Positions 21,737-31,108 of a DNA stretch of 64,000 bases are shown here, in pieces; positions within the stretch are counted from its first letter, which is position 1; each line of letters opens with the position of its first letter. Under the pieces are notes generated by a model that was given only the letters and a program-made list of their open reading frames with translations, had not been told where the DNA came from and ran no database searches. This DNA comes from Anthonomus grandis grandis (lineage: Eukaryota > Arthropoda > Insecta > Coleoptera > Curculionidae), in assembly GCF_022605725.1 (NCBI RefSeq), contig NC_065546.1, positions 40,048,227 through 40,112,226 on the forward strand. The letters are read 5' to 3'. The translations under genes and the position numbers were made by a program.

Positions 21737-23821
21737 ATGGTAGACAAATGAAACTTTATTGAGTTAGTGCGTGGCTTTGTGGGACCAGAGGGAAAAAAAT
21801 TACCCCAACCGCAATTTAAGGGGAAAGCTGTGGGATGAAGTTGGTAAAGAGCTTGGAATTGAAGGTAATAGTTTATTATTACTAGTTGATATAATTATTA
21901 ACTTATTTATAAATAAATATGTATATAGTAATTATTAACGACCAAAATTTTATCATGCTATAATGTAGGTAAAAAAAAACAAACATTTTCATCATATAAT
22001 GTTTAATTCCATAGTGCAGTATTCTGTCTGCCTCGCTGTATCTAAGGTTTATCTCTTATTGTTAACGTTGAAGACCATTTCATTCTGCCACGAAACACTT
22101 TTGTAGAAAGTTCTCACCTCTTGTGCAGCGGTAGAGGATCTGTTAAATCGTCGTCCGCCAAGATCTGGTCTTTCATGTTTTTGTTGGTATTCCTGTAGAG
22201 TGTCTTCAAGCACTCGTTGATCAGTGTAATATTCTCTTTGTCAATAATCAAATTATGCAGAAGGCACATGCATTTGATTATTTTCTCAGCTTTTTCTACC
22301 TCTGTTTCAATGGCTTTGTAGAGTAATCTCCATTTCGCAGTTAAAATTCCAAATGCGCATTCTATACACCTTCTGCACCATGACAATCGATAGTTGAAAA
22401 CGCGCTGTGCTTCGGTCATTTTTCTTTGACTTTCATTAAAAAAGTCTTTAATGGGTACGCATCGTCACCGACTAGAACAAATGGAAACAGAGTGTCACTG
22501 TCATCGATTGGTGAAGGAACTGGCAACGTTTTAGAGCAATTGTCAAAAAAAGTTGAGACTGGAGAAGCTTCGAATACGCCCCCGTCACTTTGCTTTCTGA
22601 AGGCTCCAACGTCAATGAATATGAATTTACACCGAGCATCTGCTACTCCGTGAAGATTAACAGAGAAAAAATGTTTATAGTTGTAAAACATGGTACCACT
22701 CTTCCGAGGAGCTTTGATTTTAACATGTTTGCCGTCTATGCAACCGGCACAGTTAGGAAAGTTCCACATGTCCTTAAATTCTGCAGCAATTTCAAGAAAT
22801 CTTTCTCGATTTGGAACCGGTAAATGGATTGGAGCTAATTGGTTCCAAATAGCATCAGCAGTTTCTTCTACGATTTTACCCACGGTGTAGTGATTCATGC
22901 GAAATGTTTCGCTCAGAGCTTCAAAGGAAAGACCTGTTGATAGATACCTAAAATTAAAAAAAATAATAATAAGAAATATTATAGTAAAACAGACATGAGC
23001 TAAGAGAAAAGTATATTTAAGTTTATAACCTTAAAACAAATAACCTGTACAATACATGTGTTTTTATATTAAGTATCATTTTATTGTTATTTATACAACT
23101 CCTTGTTTCAGGAGATATGGCCCGCAAGAGTTGGGAGTTGCTGAGAGATATGTTACGCAAGAAAATTAAGGAAAACTGTGATGCGGCAAGTGTGCTGCCG
23201 AATCCAAGTGGGTTTATTTTGATTCATTGAGCTTCTTGGTTCCTATGATGAAGCCAAGAGCTACTTCAGGAAATCTGCCTGCGTCTCAAGTAGCAAATAC
23301 ACTGATGGACATCAGGTGAAATTGATGAAACTCAGGAATCAGGCGAAACTCCTCGATCACAACATGACTTTGACGTCCACACTGAAGATAAAAATGTTGA
23401 TGAGCCTGAGGAACTTACACAAGTAAACAAAGCTCCACAACCTACTACCACCTCCTCGACAGAAGAGAGTAAGTTTCGGTGCCCCGGACTTACTCTCTTC
23501 TGTTAAGTTAGAAAGAAGAAAAGTGCAGAGGAGGATGACGACCTATCATTCTTCAAAAGTTTACTTCCTTCGCTCAAACAATTACCACTCCTAAAACGAA
23601 TGAAATTACGATCAAATATTCTGAGTTGTGTCATCGCTGAGCTTGAATCACTAGAACTAAGCAACACACCATGGACATCGCCATTGACAGTTTTACCTCA
23701 CCCTCCATGAAATTACACAGGATACTACCCCAATCAACCGTATGCATCCAGTTCTTCGGATACATCAAGCTCCATTCTTTCTCCATGCCAACCAGAAAAT
23801 TCCGAACAAGCAGAATCTTAA
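21737..23821 (+). pseudogene. MADF-BESS DNA-binding protein of Harbinger A
   Basis: Harbinger elements carry a second Myb/MADF-type protein that helps the transposase bind DNA and enter the nucleus. Exon 1 (21737-21864) begins MVDK and, after a frameshift, reads NRNLRGKLWDEVGKELGIEG, a MADF core, then donor gaag|gtaata. Exon 2 starts at 23112 (cag|GAGATATGG) with ARKSWELLRDMLRKKIKE, then KWVYFDSLSFLVPMMKP after a second frameshift. It ends with a BESS motif (SFFKSLLPSLKQLPLLKRMK) and stops at 23821 after SEQAES. The intron (21865-23111) contains the whole 3' exon of the transposase on the other strand. Exon 2 includes a 15-bp perfect inverted repeat at 23460-23502. Confidence 0.82.
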
Positions 23822-24135
23822 AATATCTCAATTACCTTGCGAAACTTTTTTTTTATTTTTTTACAATTTAATTTGTTGAAATAAATATGTTCTAACTTAC
23901 GTATTGCCGAAATTGTATTATAAATAAGTAACTTACCTCAACAAAATCGACAGTTTTTCTGCTGGCTCTATACAATTCCTGAAGTTACTCCACTTCTGTA
24001 TGTCCCCTTTTATGTGTGACAAGATGTAGTCAAACGTTTCAACGGTCTGTGATATTTTTTAAATTTGTCTGGATAACCACGCATAGGTAAGCAGGTTAAG
24101 TAGTATTCGCTTTGCCTGTGGTCTTCATTAAACTC
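22114..24135 (-). pseudogene. Harbinger A transposase
   Basis: Minus-strand DDE transposase. The upstream exon (23937-about 24135) reads HEFNEDHRQSEYYLTCLPMR and, after a frameshift, TVETFDYILSHIKGDIQKW and AEKLSILLR, ending at donor gag|gtaagt. The next exon (22114-22947) begins YLSTGLSFEALSETF and carries the catalytic triad: Asp in GCIDGKHVKIKAP, Asp in LVGDDAYPLKT, and Glu in RRCIECAFGIL. One frameshift lies near 22420. The N-terminal exon is lost with the element's right end. The intron 22948-23936 contains MADF-BESS exon 2 on the other strand. The family assignment is firm. Confidence 0.88.
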
Positions 24136-24154
24136 ATGAATACTATTATTGGAG

Positions 24155-24560
24155 ACGTATAGGTAGATTAAAGTTTAAGCCAAAATCTTATCATGTGGTT
24201 TTTGCAAATAAATATCTATCAAAGATGGAATGATTGGTCCAACATTTTTTGATAACAATCTAACTGGTGACGGAGAGGTATATAGAATTTTTACAAAATA
24301 CATTGGTACCAAAATTAACACGACTATTTCATATTGAAAATAAACATTTTTACGAAATCATCTACTTTGAGTAAGAAAGTAGATGCGTTCCTTAACATGT
24401 TGCTAATATTTTTTCCGTAATCGATGGATTGGACGGAGAGAGACCATCGAATATCCAGCAAAGTCACCTTAAAGATAACGTCTATGCTACAAGACACAGA
24501 AATGATAAAGAACTAAAACAGATCTAAATAAAAAGGATCCGAAACAACACTCAATTATTA
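24155..24560 (+). mobile_element. mariner element, right (C-terminal) part
   Basis: Plus strand resumes a mariner transposase: GMIGPTFFDNNLTGDGEVYR (about 24220), then RWIGRRETIEYPAKSP and LKDNVYATRHRNDKELKQ (about 24420-24520). The stretch between SP and LKD, which holds the last catalytic Asp, has been deleted. Together with 20900-21486 this is one mariner split by Harbinger A. Confidence 0.8.
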
Positions 24561-25164
24561 TAGTTACGCCAAATGTTTTAAGAAGTTAACCATAAGAATT
24601 TTATCATCGTTTAGGGCTTTGTCAGTTGCTTAAGTAATAAAACAGTAATAATACCAAAAATGTTTCAATTTAATTTGAAAAATTTTAAAGACAAAACTTT
24701 ATGACAAACAAAATGTGTCATTATCCTCCATTTTAAACAAGCATTCCTACAAAAGGTGGCACAAGAGGTATCATATAACTTAAAAAATAAGTCCTGACTT
24801 GACTCCTTGTGGGATGACTAGGGTCATTTTTTAGCAATTGATCACTTTGTCGAGATAAACAAAATACGCATTTAACGTCGGAATATTTTGTTTGTTTCTC
24901 CAATTCCAAAGTCATTGGTTAAAAAGAAAACTGCACCGTCTACTTTCTTATTAGAAGGGCTTTCCAACAACGTGCCACACATGTCAGACAGGTTTAAAAA
25001 ACAATTAATTTCATTGAGTCTCCACCCTGTATATCTGAAAAACAACAGGTTGAACGTAGTTAATTTTATTATGAAAATTGTACTTTTGTGCTTATTGAAT
25101 GAAATCAAATGGTTTTTGCTACCATATAAACATTTTAAAATTTTGTTACCTAATTATCTATGGT
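24561..25164. other. Unassigned sequence between mariner and the broken peptide gene
   Basis: No recognised gene. It should contain the right mariner terminus and part of intron 2 of the broken peptide gene, but neither boundary is clear. Confidence 0.3.
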
Positions 25165-25321
25165 GATTTTAGACACCGTTTCCATAACCACCTGGTGCAG
25201 CCGACGTTAGTGCAACACAAATAGTTAATGCTGCGAACTGGGAGAATAAGTTACAATAATATAATGCTTTTTGTCTAGAGTAGAAAAATATTTAAAATCA
25301 TACTATTAAAAGTTTCGACAT
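25165..25321 (-). pseudogene. 5' half of the broken glycine-rich peptide paralogue
   Basis: Exon 1 (ATG at 25319-25321) reads MSKLLI, against MAKLLI in the intact gene. The second exon at about 25165-25240 gives AALTICVALTSAAPGGYGNG, against the intact signal peptide and APGGYGGG. The intron between them is similar in size and sequence to intron 1 of the intact gene. Upstream, a TATA-like actataaata (about 25360) and the aaacatgtatg block match the intact promoter. Coding sequence stops where foreign DNA begins. Confidence 0.82.
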
Positions 25322-25454
25322 GCTTTACCACCTATCATAAAATAGATAAAATCCCATAGTATTTATAGTTTTCCAAAAGCTTTTTACTTAGTTTTTGAAA
25401 ACATGTATGCGGGGTTTAGTATGATAGGGTCAACATTGATTAGCAGAATTAACT

Positions 25455-26645
25455 TTCTTTTCTTTTGTGATGTGTAAGGACTCTTCTTGAATCTTCAAAT
25501 ATATCCAGGCCAATATTTTCTGTTTCTAGGTACTCTTTTATTTCATTGTGCCACTTTCTAATGCTTTGCTCGGTGACAGCTGCCCTAGCAAGATTAATAG
25601 ATTCAGCATGTCGTTGACTCAGTTGAGGGTGACGTTTAAGAAAAAGCTGGAACCATTTATCGCCTGGAACACCATCCTTAAATGGAGTTTCGCGCCCATC
25701 CGCGCGGACAATATCGGCAACTGTTTGACAAAGAGCATTTTTATTTAACGGAATTCCTTTTTTTGCATTACTTATAACATTGCTTCATCAGTGGTTAAAC
25801 ATGGTTGTGGACCCATTTTTCTTATACCAGAAATGTTGTTATTCTTAAGTTTATTTATAATTGTGGAATGGGGCACATTATATTTTCTTCCCGCCTCACG
25901 TACACCACATATTTTTAGTTTTACATCAGATATAGCTTTAGTTAGGTCTTCCTCGCTATATTTGAAAAAGACCTTTTTTGACTTGGCAACCATGTTCTGA
26001 AAAAAAATATGCTGGCGTTTTCTATCAAGTGATATGAATCACTATTTGTTGACCACCCAGTAGTTGACCACTATAGAAAAGTGGTTAAATACTGGAAATC
26101 ATCAAGAAAAAGACATGTTTTTAATAGCAATGTATTTCTATAAAAATCTTTTTTTTTTTTTTAAATAGAGAAGCAATGAATTTCCTTATTTTACGTAAAA
26201 TTACAGTTTTTGACCACTTGGTCAACAACTAGTAAAACAAGTATTTTTAAAAAGCAGTAGTTGACCAGTCTTTTTTTCTATATTTAATAATAATAAAAAA
26301 AAAACTATACACATAGAGCTAATCACTAATCTTTACTGAGCATATTAATACTAAAAATGTTTTTATACCTAGCGTGATGGCGAAGATATGAAAAAATTTT
26401 AAGGTCAGTGTCTACTTACCTTGCTTCTTATTTAAGTCAGAAAATCCACACGCGGGAAATACCCTTACTTTGTAAAATTATAAACACACTAGAAACTGGT
26501 CAGTACTAGAAAATTGCGGCTGGCAATAAGAGTTGTATGATTGGCCGTCCTATTAGACCAATCAAAATGGGTAAAAAGAACGGCGTTTTCTTATTTTAGG
26601 CGGTAAATTATAAAAATGGTCAAGCACTGGCTTCTGGTCAATTAA
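25455..26645 (-). mobile_element. pogo/Tigger-like element fragment (N-terminal half of transposase)
   Basis: From the ATG at 25993 the minus strand reads MVAKSKKVFFKYSEEDLTKA, a Psq helix-turn-helix (AGRKYNVPHSTIINKL), MGPQPCLTTDEAML, and after a frameshift KGIPLNKNALCQTVADIVRA, GDKWFQLFLKRHPQLSQRHA and QSIRKWHNEIKEYL. This is the CENP-B-like DNA-binding half. The DDE core is absent; sequence ends about 25455 at the duplicated peptide promoter. The upstream region carries repeated TTGACCA motifs (26053, 26066, 26215, 26271, 26618, 26635), probable transposase-binding sites, and interrupts a retrotransposon fragment near 26645. Confidence 0.72.
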
Positions 26646-26900
26646 CCCTATGTATACGATGAAAAAAACCGTACCAAGCACCGTGCCCCTACACCGGAGA
26701 AAATTTGAAGAATAGAATTTGAGCAAATTGAGAGGCAGGTCTCGGATTCCTTCGTGAGTTAGTCTCTCTAGGAGGATATGGTGCTGCACAGTGTAAAATA
26801 CCTTCGCCAGGTCCACGAACAAAGTTATGCATTTTCTATTATTCTTAAAGCTTTCTACAATGCTGTTCGCCATTCTGACCGGAGCATTATCTGTACCAAT
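26646..26900 (-). mobile_element. Non-LTR reverse transcriptase fragment
   Basis: Minus strand reads CITLFVDLAKVFYTVQHHIL (motif A, with the catalytic D of LDLAKAFD kept), LLERLTHEGIRDLP, then RGTVLGTVFFIVYI, where it is cut by the pogo-like element. Too short to assign a clade. Confidence 0.7.
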
Positions 26901-27640
26901 TCCACTAATAGTTGATTTTTATTAATTCAGTTATTCTTGTGTAAAAATGTATTAGGCCTTGAATCAATACATTCACTTCTTAAATAATATGGCAGATGAA
27001 AGCAGTAGGCTTGTAGAGAATATTAAATTGACACTACAAGCTTTTATGTTCAAGCTAGAAATGCTATTTTCCATTCCTATTTTTGTCTCAGAATTTTTTA
27101 GGAAATTTATAATTGTACAAATACCGTTACCAGACATTAGATTTAAAAAGCTTTCATTATAGATTTTGGAGTTTTAAAGTTATACAGAAGTTTTATATAG
27201 TTTTGTATTTTTTTGGAACTATCGCAAAATGCTTCGGATTTAGCTGCTTGATTGCACTTAAAAATATCGGATTTTAAATGTTTGTTTCCCAGCATAACGT
27301 TAAATTTTCTAAAATAATACAAATTCAATTATAATTCTATTTTTGTCCTACTTTTAATTCATTTTTTCTACTGAAATAAATTATCGTAAGTAGAGCTTTA
27401 TCAGTAAAAAACAATTTCGAAATACATAAATCTCAATTTAATCAAACATTCCTAAGAAGTAATTATACAGTGTTGCTTATGTTAGATATATAAAATACAA
27501 TTATTTTTACTTTAAACAAATAATAATAATCACATGGCAATAACACTTGTGTTACAAATTAATAGGTCAATCCATTATAACCGTTTATACTTTGTGTTAT
27601 TATATTACATATTTGTTAGGTCCTTTCTTTATTATTTAAA
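26901..27640. other. Unassigned AT-rich sequence
   Basis: No coding resemblance or clear repeats seen on either strand. Confidence 0.35.
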
Positions 27641-27642
27641 AA

Positions 27643-27700
27643 ACCAAAGGGGGAGAAAGTAAACTCTGAGTTTTATTTCTTTACTTTCTCCCCCTTTGGT
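27643..27700. repeat. Perfect 21-bp palindrome with 16-bp loop
   Basis: accaaagggggagaaagtaa (27643-27662, arm extends one base) is repeated inverted at 27680-27700. The 58-bp unit is too short to encode anything and may be a tiny foldback or a strong cruciform. Confidence 0.85.
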
Positions 27701-27980
27701 CATATATTTAAGTCTCTGTGAAAATAATGGATGATTATTTTGAATTAATTTAAAAAAGCTGTTAAGAAAAATGCGGTTTATTGTACAAGTGAAATTTTCA
27801 AAAAAGCTGTTTCAATTTTAACGTGTTGTTAACAAAGACTTCGCCTACGTAATATACGATATGTAAATTTTAGAAAGCAATTTAAAAAAAGCTCAACGTT
27901 CAAATAAATATATTTTTTGCTCCAAGTGACACAATTTTCGAGTTAATGAGTTTTGGATAAATAAATTCAACAGTCTAATT

Positions 27981-30697
27981 GAAGCCCTTGGCGTGAAAAG
28001 GATGCAAGCCACAAAATCCTTATGCCCGACTTTTTTATTTGTAATTGCTCGGCTGTGTGCTTAATCTGCTGTGTGATAAAAATTTTCGGTTTAAGGTTAC
28101 AAGCCGCCATCATGAGTAGCCCACGTGCCGGATGTTCTCGAGAGTTTAAAGAGTTTTCAAGTAATTCTAGTAACAAAAATAGCGGTGGATGGAATTCTGA
28201 CGATAGTGTAAAAGAGAGAGACTGCGTAGAGAGTGAAAATGAATCCAGTGTATCATCCTGTGAAGAGCAACAGGTATGTATTTGAGGTTATGTGGCTTAA
28301 ACCCTTTTACTGAAAATTTTAGTTATGTTATTGTGAAACTTATTTGGCTTATTTTGTGGCATATACCTTTTTTCTGAAAATTGTAGCTATGTATTTTTGC
28401 CATTATTTTTGTGTATTTTCTTAAAATATCTGTAATAATGTTTACGATTCCCTTACGGGAGTATGACATTTTTCACAGGTATAATATTATTTTTTTTGAC
28501 ATAACATTTACTTTGTTTGTTATCATCATCCCAATATGTTTGTCAGAGTACTAAAATAACCATATATAGCGGATTTTTTGTTTACAGGAATCCAGAAAAA
28601 AACGCCGTGCTGAGCTTCCTACCCCTGAAAAAAGGAACAAGACTAGAAAAACGTCGAAAGATCTGAATTAAGAAAAATACGTCGAAATCTTGGTTTGCCC
28701 TATATAAATAAAAAAGGCAAAAATATTGGAGCCAGAGTCTGAAACAAAAACTGTAGGATGTTGCTTCAAGGTACAGCAAATAAAATTTTTGACGATTTTT
28801 GGAATATTGGCGATTATGACAAGCAAAACGCGTATTTATTTCATAACATAAAGCAGTTGCCAAAAAAACGTTCACACTCCAAGAAAACAAAGAGAGCTGT
28901 CTCTTCTCGGAAGTTTAGTTTTCACTATTTTGTGAGGGTCAATGGCTTTGATGTAAAAATATGTAAAAGAGAATTTATTTCCATTCATGGTCTGACGTCT
29001 CAGAAGCGATTACAGCTTCTGCACAAACAAATGCTTGAAGGCCTAACCACACCTAAACCAGATCAACGAGGGAAGCTTCTAGTGCGTCATAATAAAATAC
29101 CGGAGGAGGCCTGCCAGTCAGTTCGAGACCATATTAATATTACTCCAAAATACACAAGCCATTACAGTAGAAAAAAAATCCTCATAAAACTTACATTAAT
29201 CATGACCTCAATATATCTTCTTTATACTATGATTATTATAAGCTCGGTGTGTTGAAAATAATATAATACCTATAAGTCAGGATAAATACAGAAGGATATT
29301 TTGTTCTGAGTTTAATATAGGATTTAAGCTACCAAGAAGCGATACCTGCAAGATATGCGATGAACTAGATGTAAACATTGAGAATTCTAAAAAAGATGAA
29401 GAATCTCTAAAGAAGTTAAAGACAGAAAAGGAGTTGCATTTAAGGCGCGCCGAAGCAATGCAAAATACTTTAAAGGATGAAATAAAAATGGCTGCTTTAA
29501 AGGATACATACGTATTATCATTTGACCTTCAGCAAGCACTCCCTGTACCCTCTTTAACAACTGGTCCTGCTTTTAACTTAAAGAAGGCATGGGTATATAA
29601 TCTTGGAGTCCATGACTGTGTGAATGATAAGGGCTATATGTACATGTGGTCTGAGAATACTGGTAAAAGAGGTAGCGATGAGATTTCCAGTGTTCTCTTT
29701 AAACATTTCAAAGAACAAGAACACCTCCCCAAAAACCTTATTGTATATACAGATAATTGCGGAGGTCAAAATAAGAACTGGGTCTTAATGAGCTTGTGGA
29801 AGCAGTTGGTTACAGAAGGTGTATTTGAATCCATAGAGCATAGATTCTTAGTAGTGGGGCATACTCATCTTCCGTCCGATAGGGACTTTGCTATGATAGA
29901 GAAATATAAAAAGAAGATAAAGGCAGTATATGAACCAGCAGATTGGTATGAGGCAGTAAGTAAGTGTAAGAGAACCAATCCGTTTAAAGTTACTGTAATG
30001 AAGAGAGAAGACTTCTTTTCATTCAAATCTTTAGAAGGAAATATTACTAAAAAAAAGCTTACTGATGAAAAAGAAAAAGTTGCCTTTAGCAAAATTTGTA
30101 TCTTTAAGTTTGACAGCGTAAATCCCAACCTATTAAAAATAAAACATTACTTAAATGAACATTTTAAAAATTTAAATATTGGAAAAAAAGGTATTAGAAG
30201 GCAATGTTTAACAGAATGTTTAAAACAAAAATATATGGAGCCAATAAAAATAAACCCCAAAAAACTTGATAATTTATCACTTTTGCTACCGTATATACCT
30301 GAAGCCATCATTTTTTTTGGATATTGGCGCAGAAAAACTGGTTAGTCAAGAAGGGACATTACCGATGGATATAGAGCATTTGGATGAAGACTACCCATTG
30401 TGATGACAATTAATTTATTTTTCATTTAACTTATGTTTTTTCAGTTTACCTTTATTTTTTCATGTAAAAGGATACAAGCCACATTTTTTTGCAAATTAAA
30501 TTCCAAAAAAGTAAATATAGTGATTTTTTTTAAAACCTTTTTATTGGTATAAGACTAGGTAAGGTGTTTTATCTTTTACAACCGAATTCAAATAAAAAGA
30601 ATTTAATTTTGATTTTGTGGATTAAAAATGATTTTGCAGCGGCGATTTCTCAAAACCTACTGCATGTGGCATACACCGTTTTTACGCCAAGGCCTTC
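27981..30697 (+). mobile_element. Transposon-like element 1 encoding a DUF7869-type DDE protein
   Basis: Left end gaagcccttggcgtgaaaag (27981-28000) is inverted at the right end (30666-30697: gccac..., then acgccaaggccttc). AATT flanks both edges (27977-27980 and 30698-30701), consistent with a 4-bp target duplication, although AATT is itself palindromic and could belong to the repeat. The single gene between the ends is spliced and damaged. Confidence 0.7.
28111..30403 (+). pseudogene. DUF7869-like putative transposase 1
   Basis: Exon 1 (28111-28272) starts MSSPRAGCSREFKEFSS and ends SCEEQQ at donor cag|gtatgt. Exon 2 starts after tttacag at 28588 (ESRKKRRAELPTPEKRNKTR, basic). After a frameshift near 28670 it reads RNLGLPYINKKGKNIGAR and NKIFDDFWNIGDYDKQNAYL. 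A Cys motif (LPRSDTCKICDELD, about 29330) precedes the core: FDLQQALPVPS, the hallmark YTDNCGGQNKNW, and GHTHLPSDRDFAMIEKY. These three acidic sites fit a DDD/E RNase H-like nuclease. Further frameshifts lie near 29180 and 30315; the true end is LDEDYPL at 30403. I recognise the family as the widespread invertebrate DUF7869-type proteins; a relation to Sola transposases is only a guess. Confidence 0.7.
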
Positions 30698-30704
30698 AAT
30701 TAAA

Positions 30705-31108
30705 AGTTTTCTTCAGTGCGACTTATTTTTGATACCTTTAAGGTATTGTCCCATTTCACTTAACCAATTATGGCTTGTACTGTCAATGATTTTAGAACTT
30801 TAAGATTTATTACTGGATTTCCCTGACACTTTTGAGCTAAGTCTGTCTGCTTTTAAGAACTAATTGAAATAGTTATATATTTTATTATGTCATTCTATTG
30901 TTCTTTTAATTTAATTCATGCTCCATTTTAAATGTAACTCCAAAGTCCATTTTACTCTAATGTAGAAATTTTGTAAAACGGCGTCGTCAAAAAATTAAGA
31001 AATGTGATTTATGTGATATATATGCTTCCATACATGACTTACTAATTTATAACACTCCAATACTAATTTATAATATCCAATAAAACATAAAAAGTATATC
31101 ATGTATTC
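30705..31108. other. Intergenic sequence between element 1 and Larp7
   Basis: AT-rich, no coding feature; includes the 3' flank of Larp7. Confidence 0.35.

Larger units (their letters stand above)
21487..24150. mobile_element. PIF/Harbinger transposon A (right end lost)
   Basis: The left end begins ggctgctcctacattgaaag directly after a TTA that interrupts a mariner reading frame. The element carries a plus-strand MADF-BESS gene and a minus-strand Harbinger transposase, interlocked. The transposase 5' exon and the right terminus are missing at about 24150, where mariner sequence resumes, so a deletion removed that end. GC-rich repeats of ggtctga / tcagacc occur between 21510 and 21640. Confidence 0.8.

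Noticed and set aside
22426..22890. Plus-strand open frames over the Harbinger A transposase
   Set aside because: They are antisense shadows of a transposase exon with a clear DDE signature; no family resemblance of their own.
29578..30128. Minus-strand frames over element 1
   Set aside because: Shadows of the DUF7869-like coding frame.
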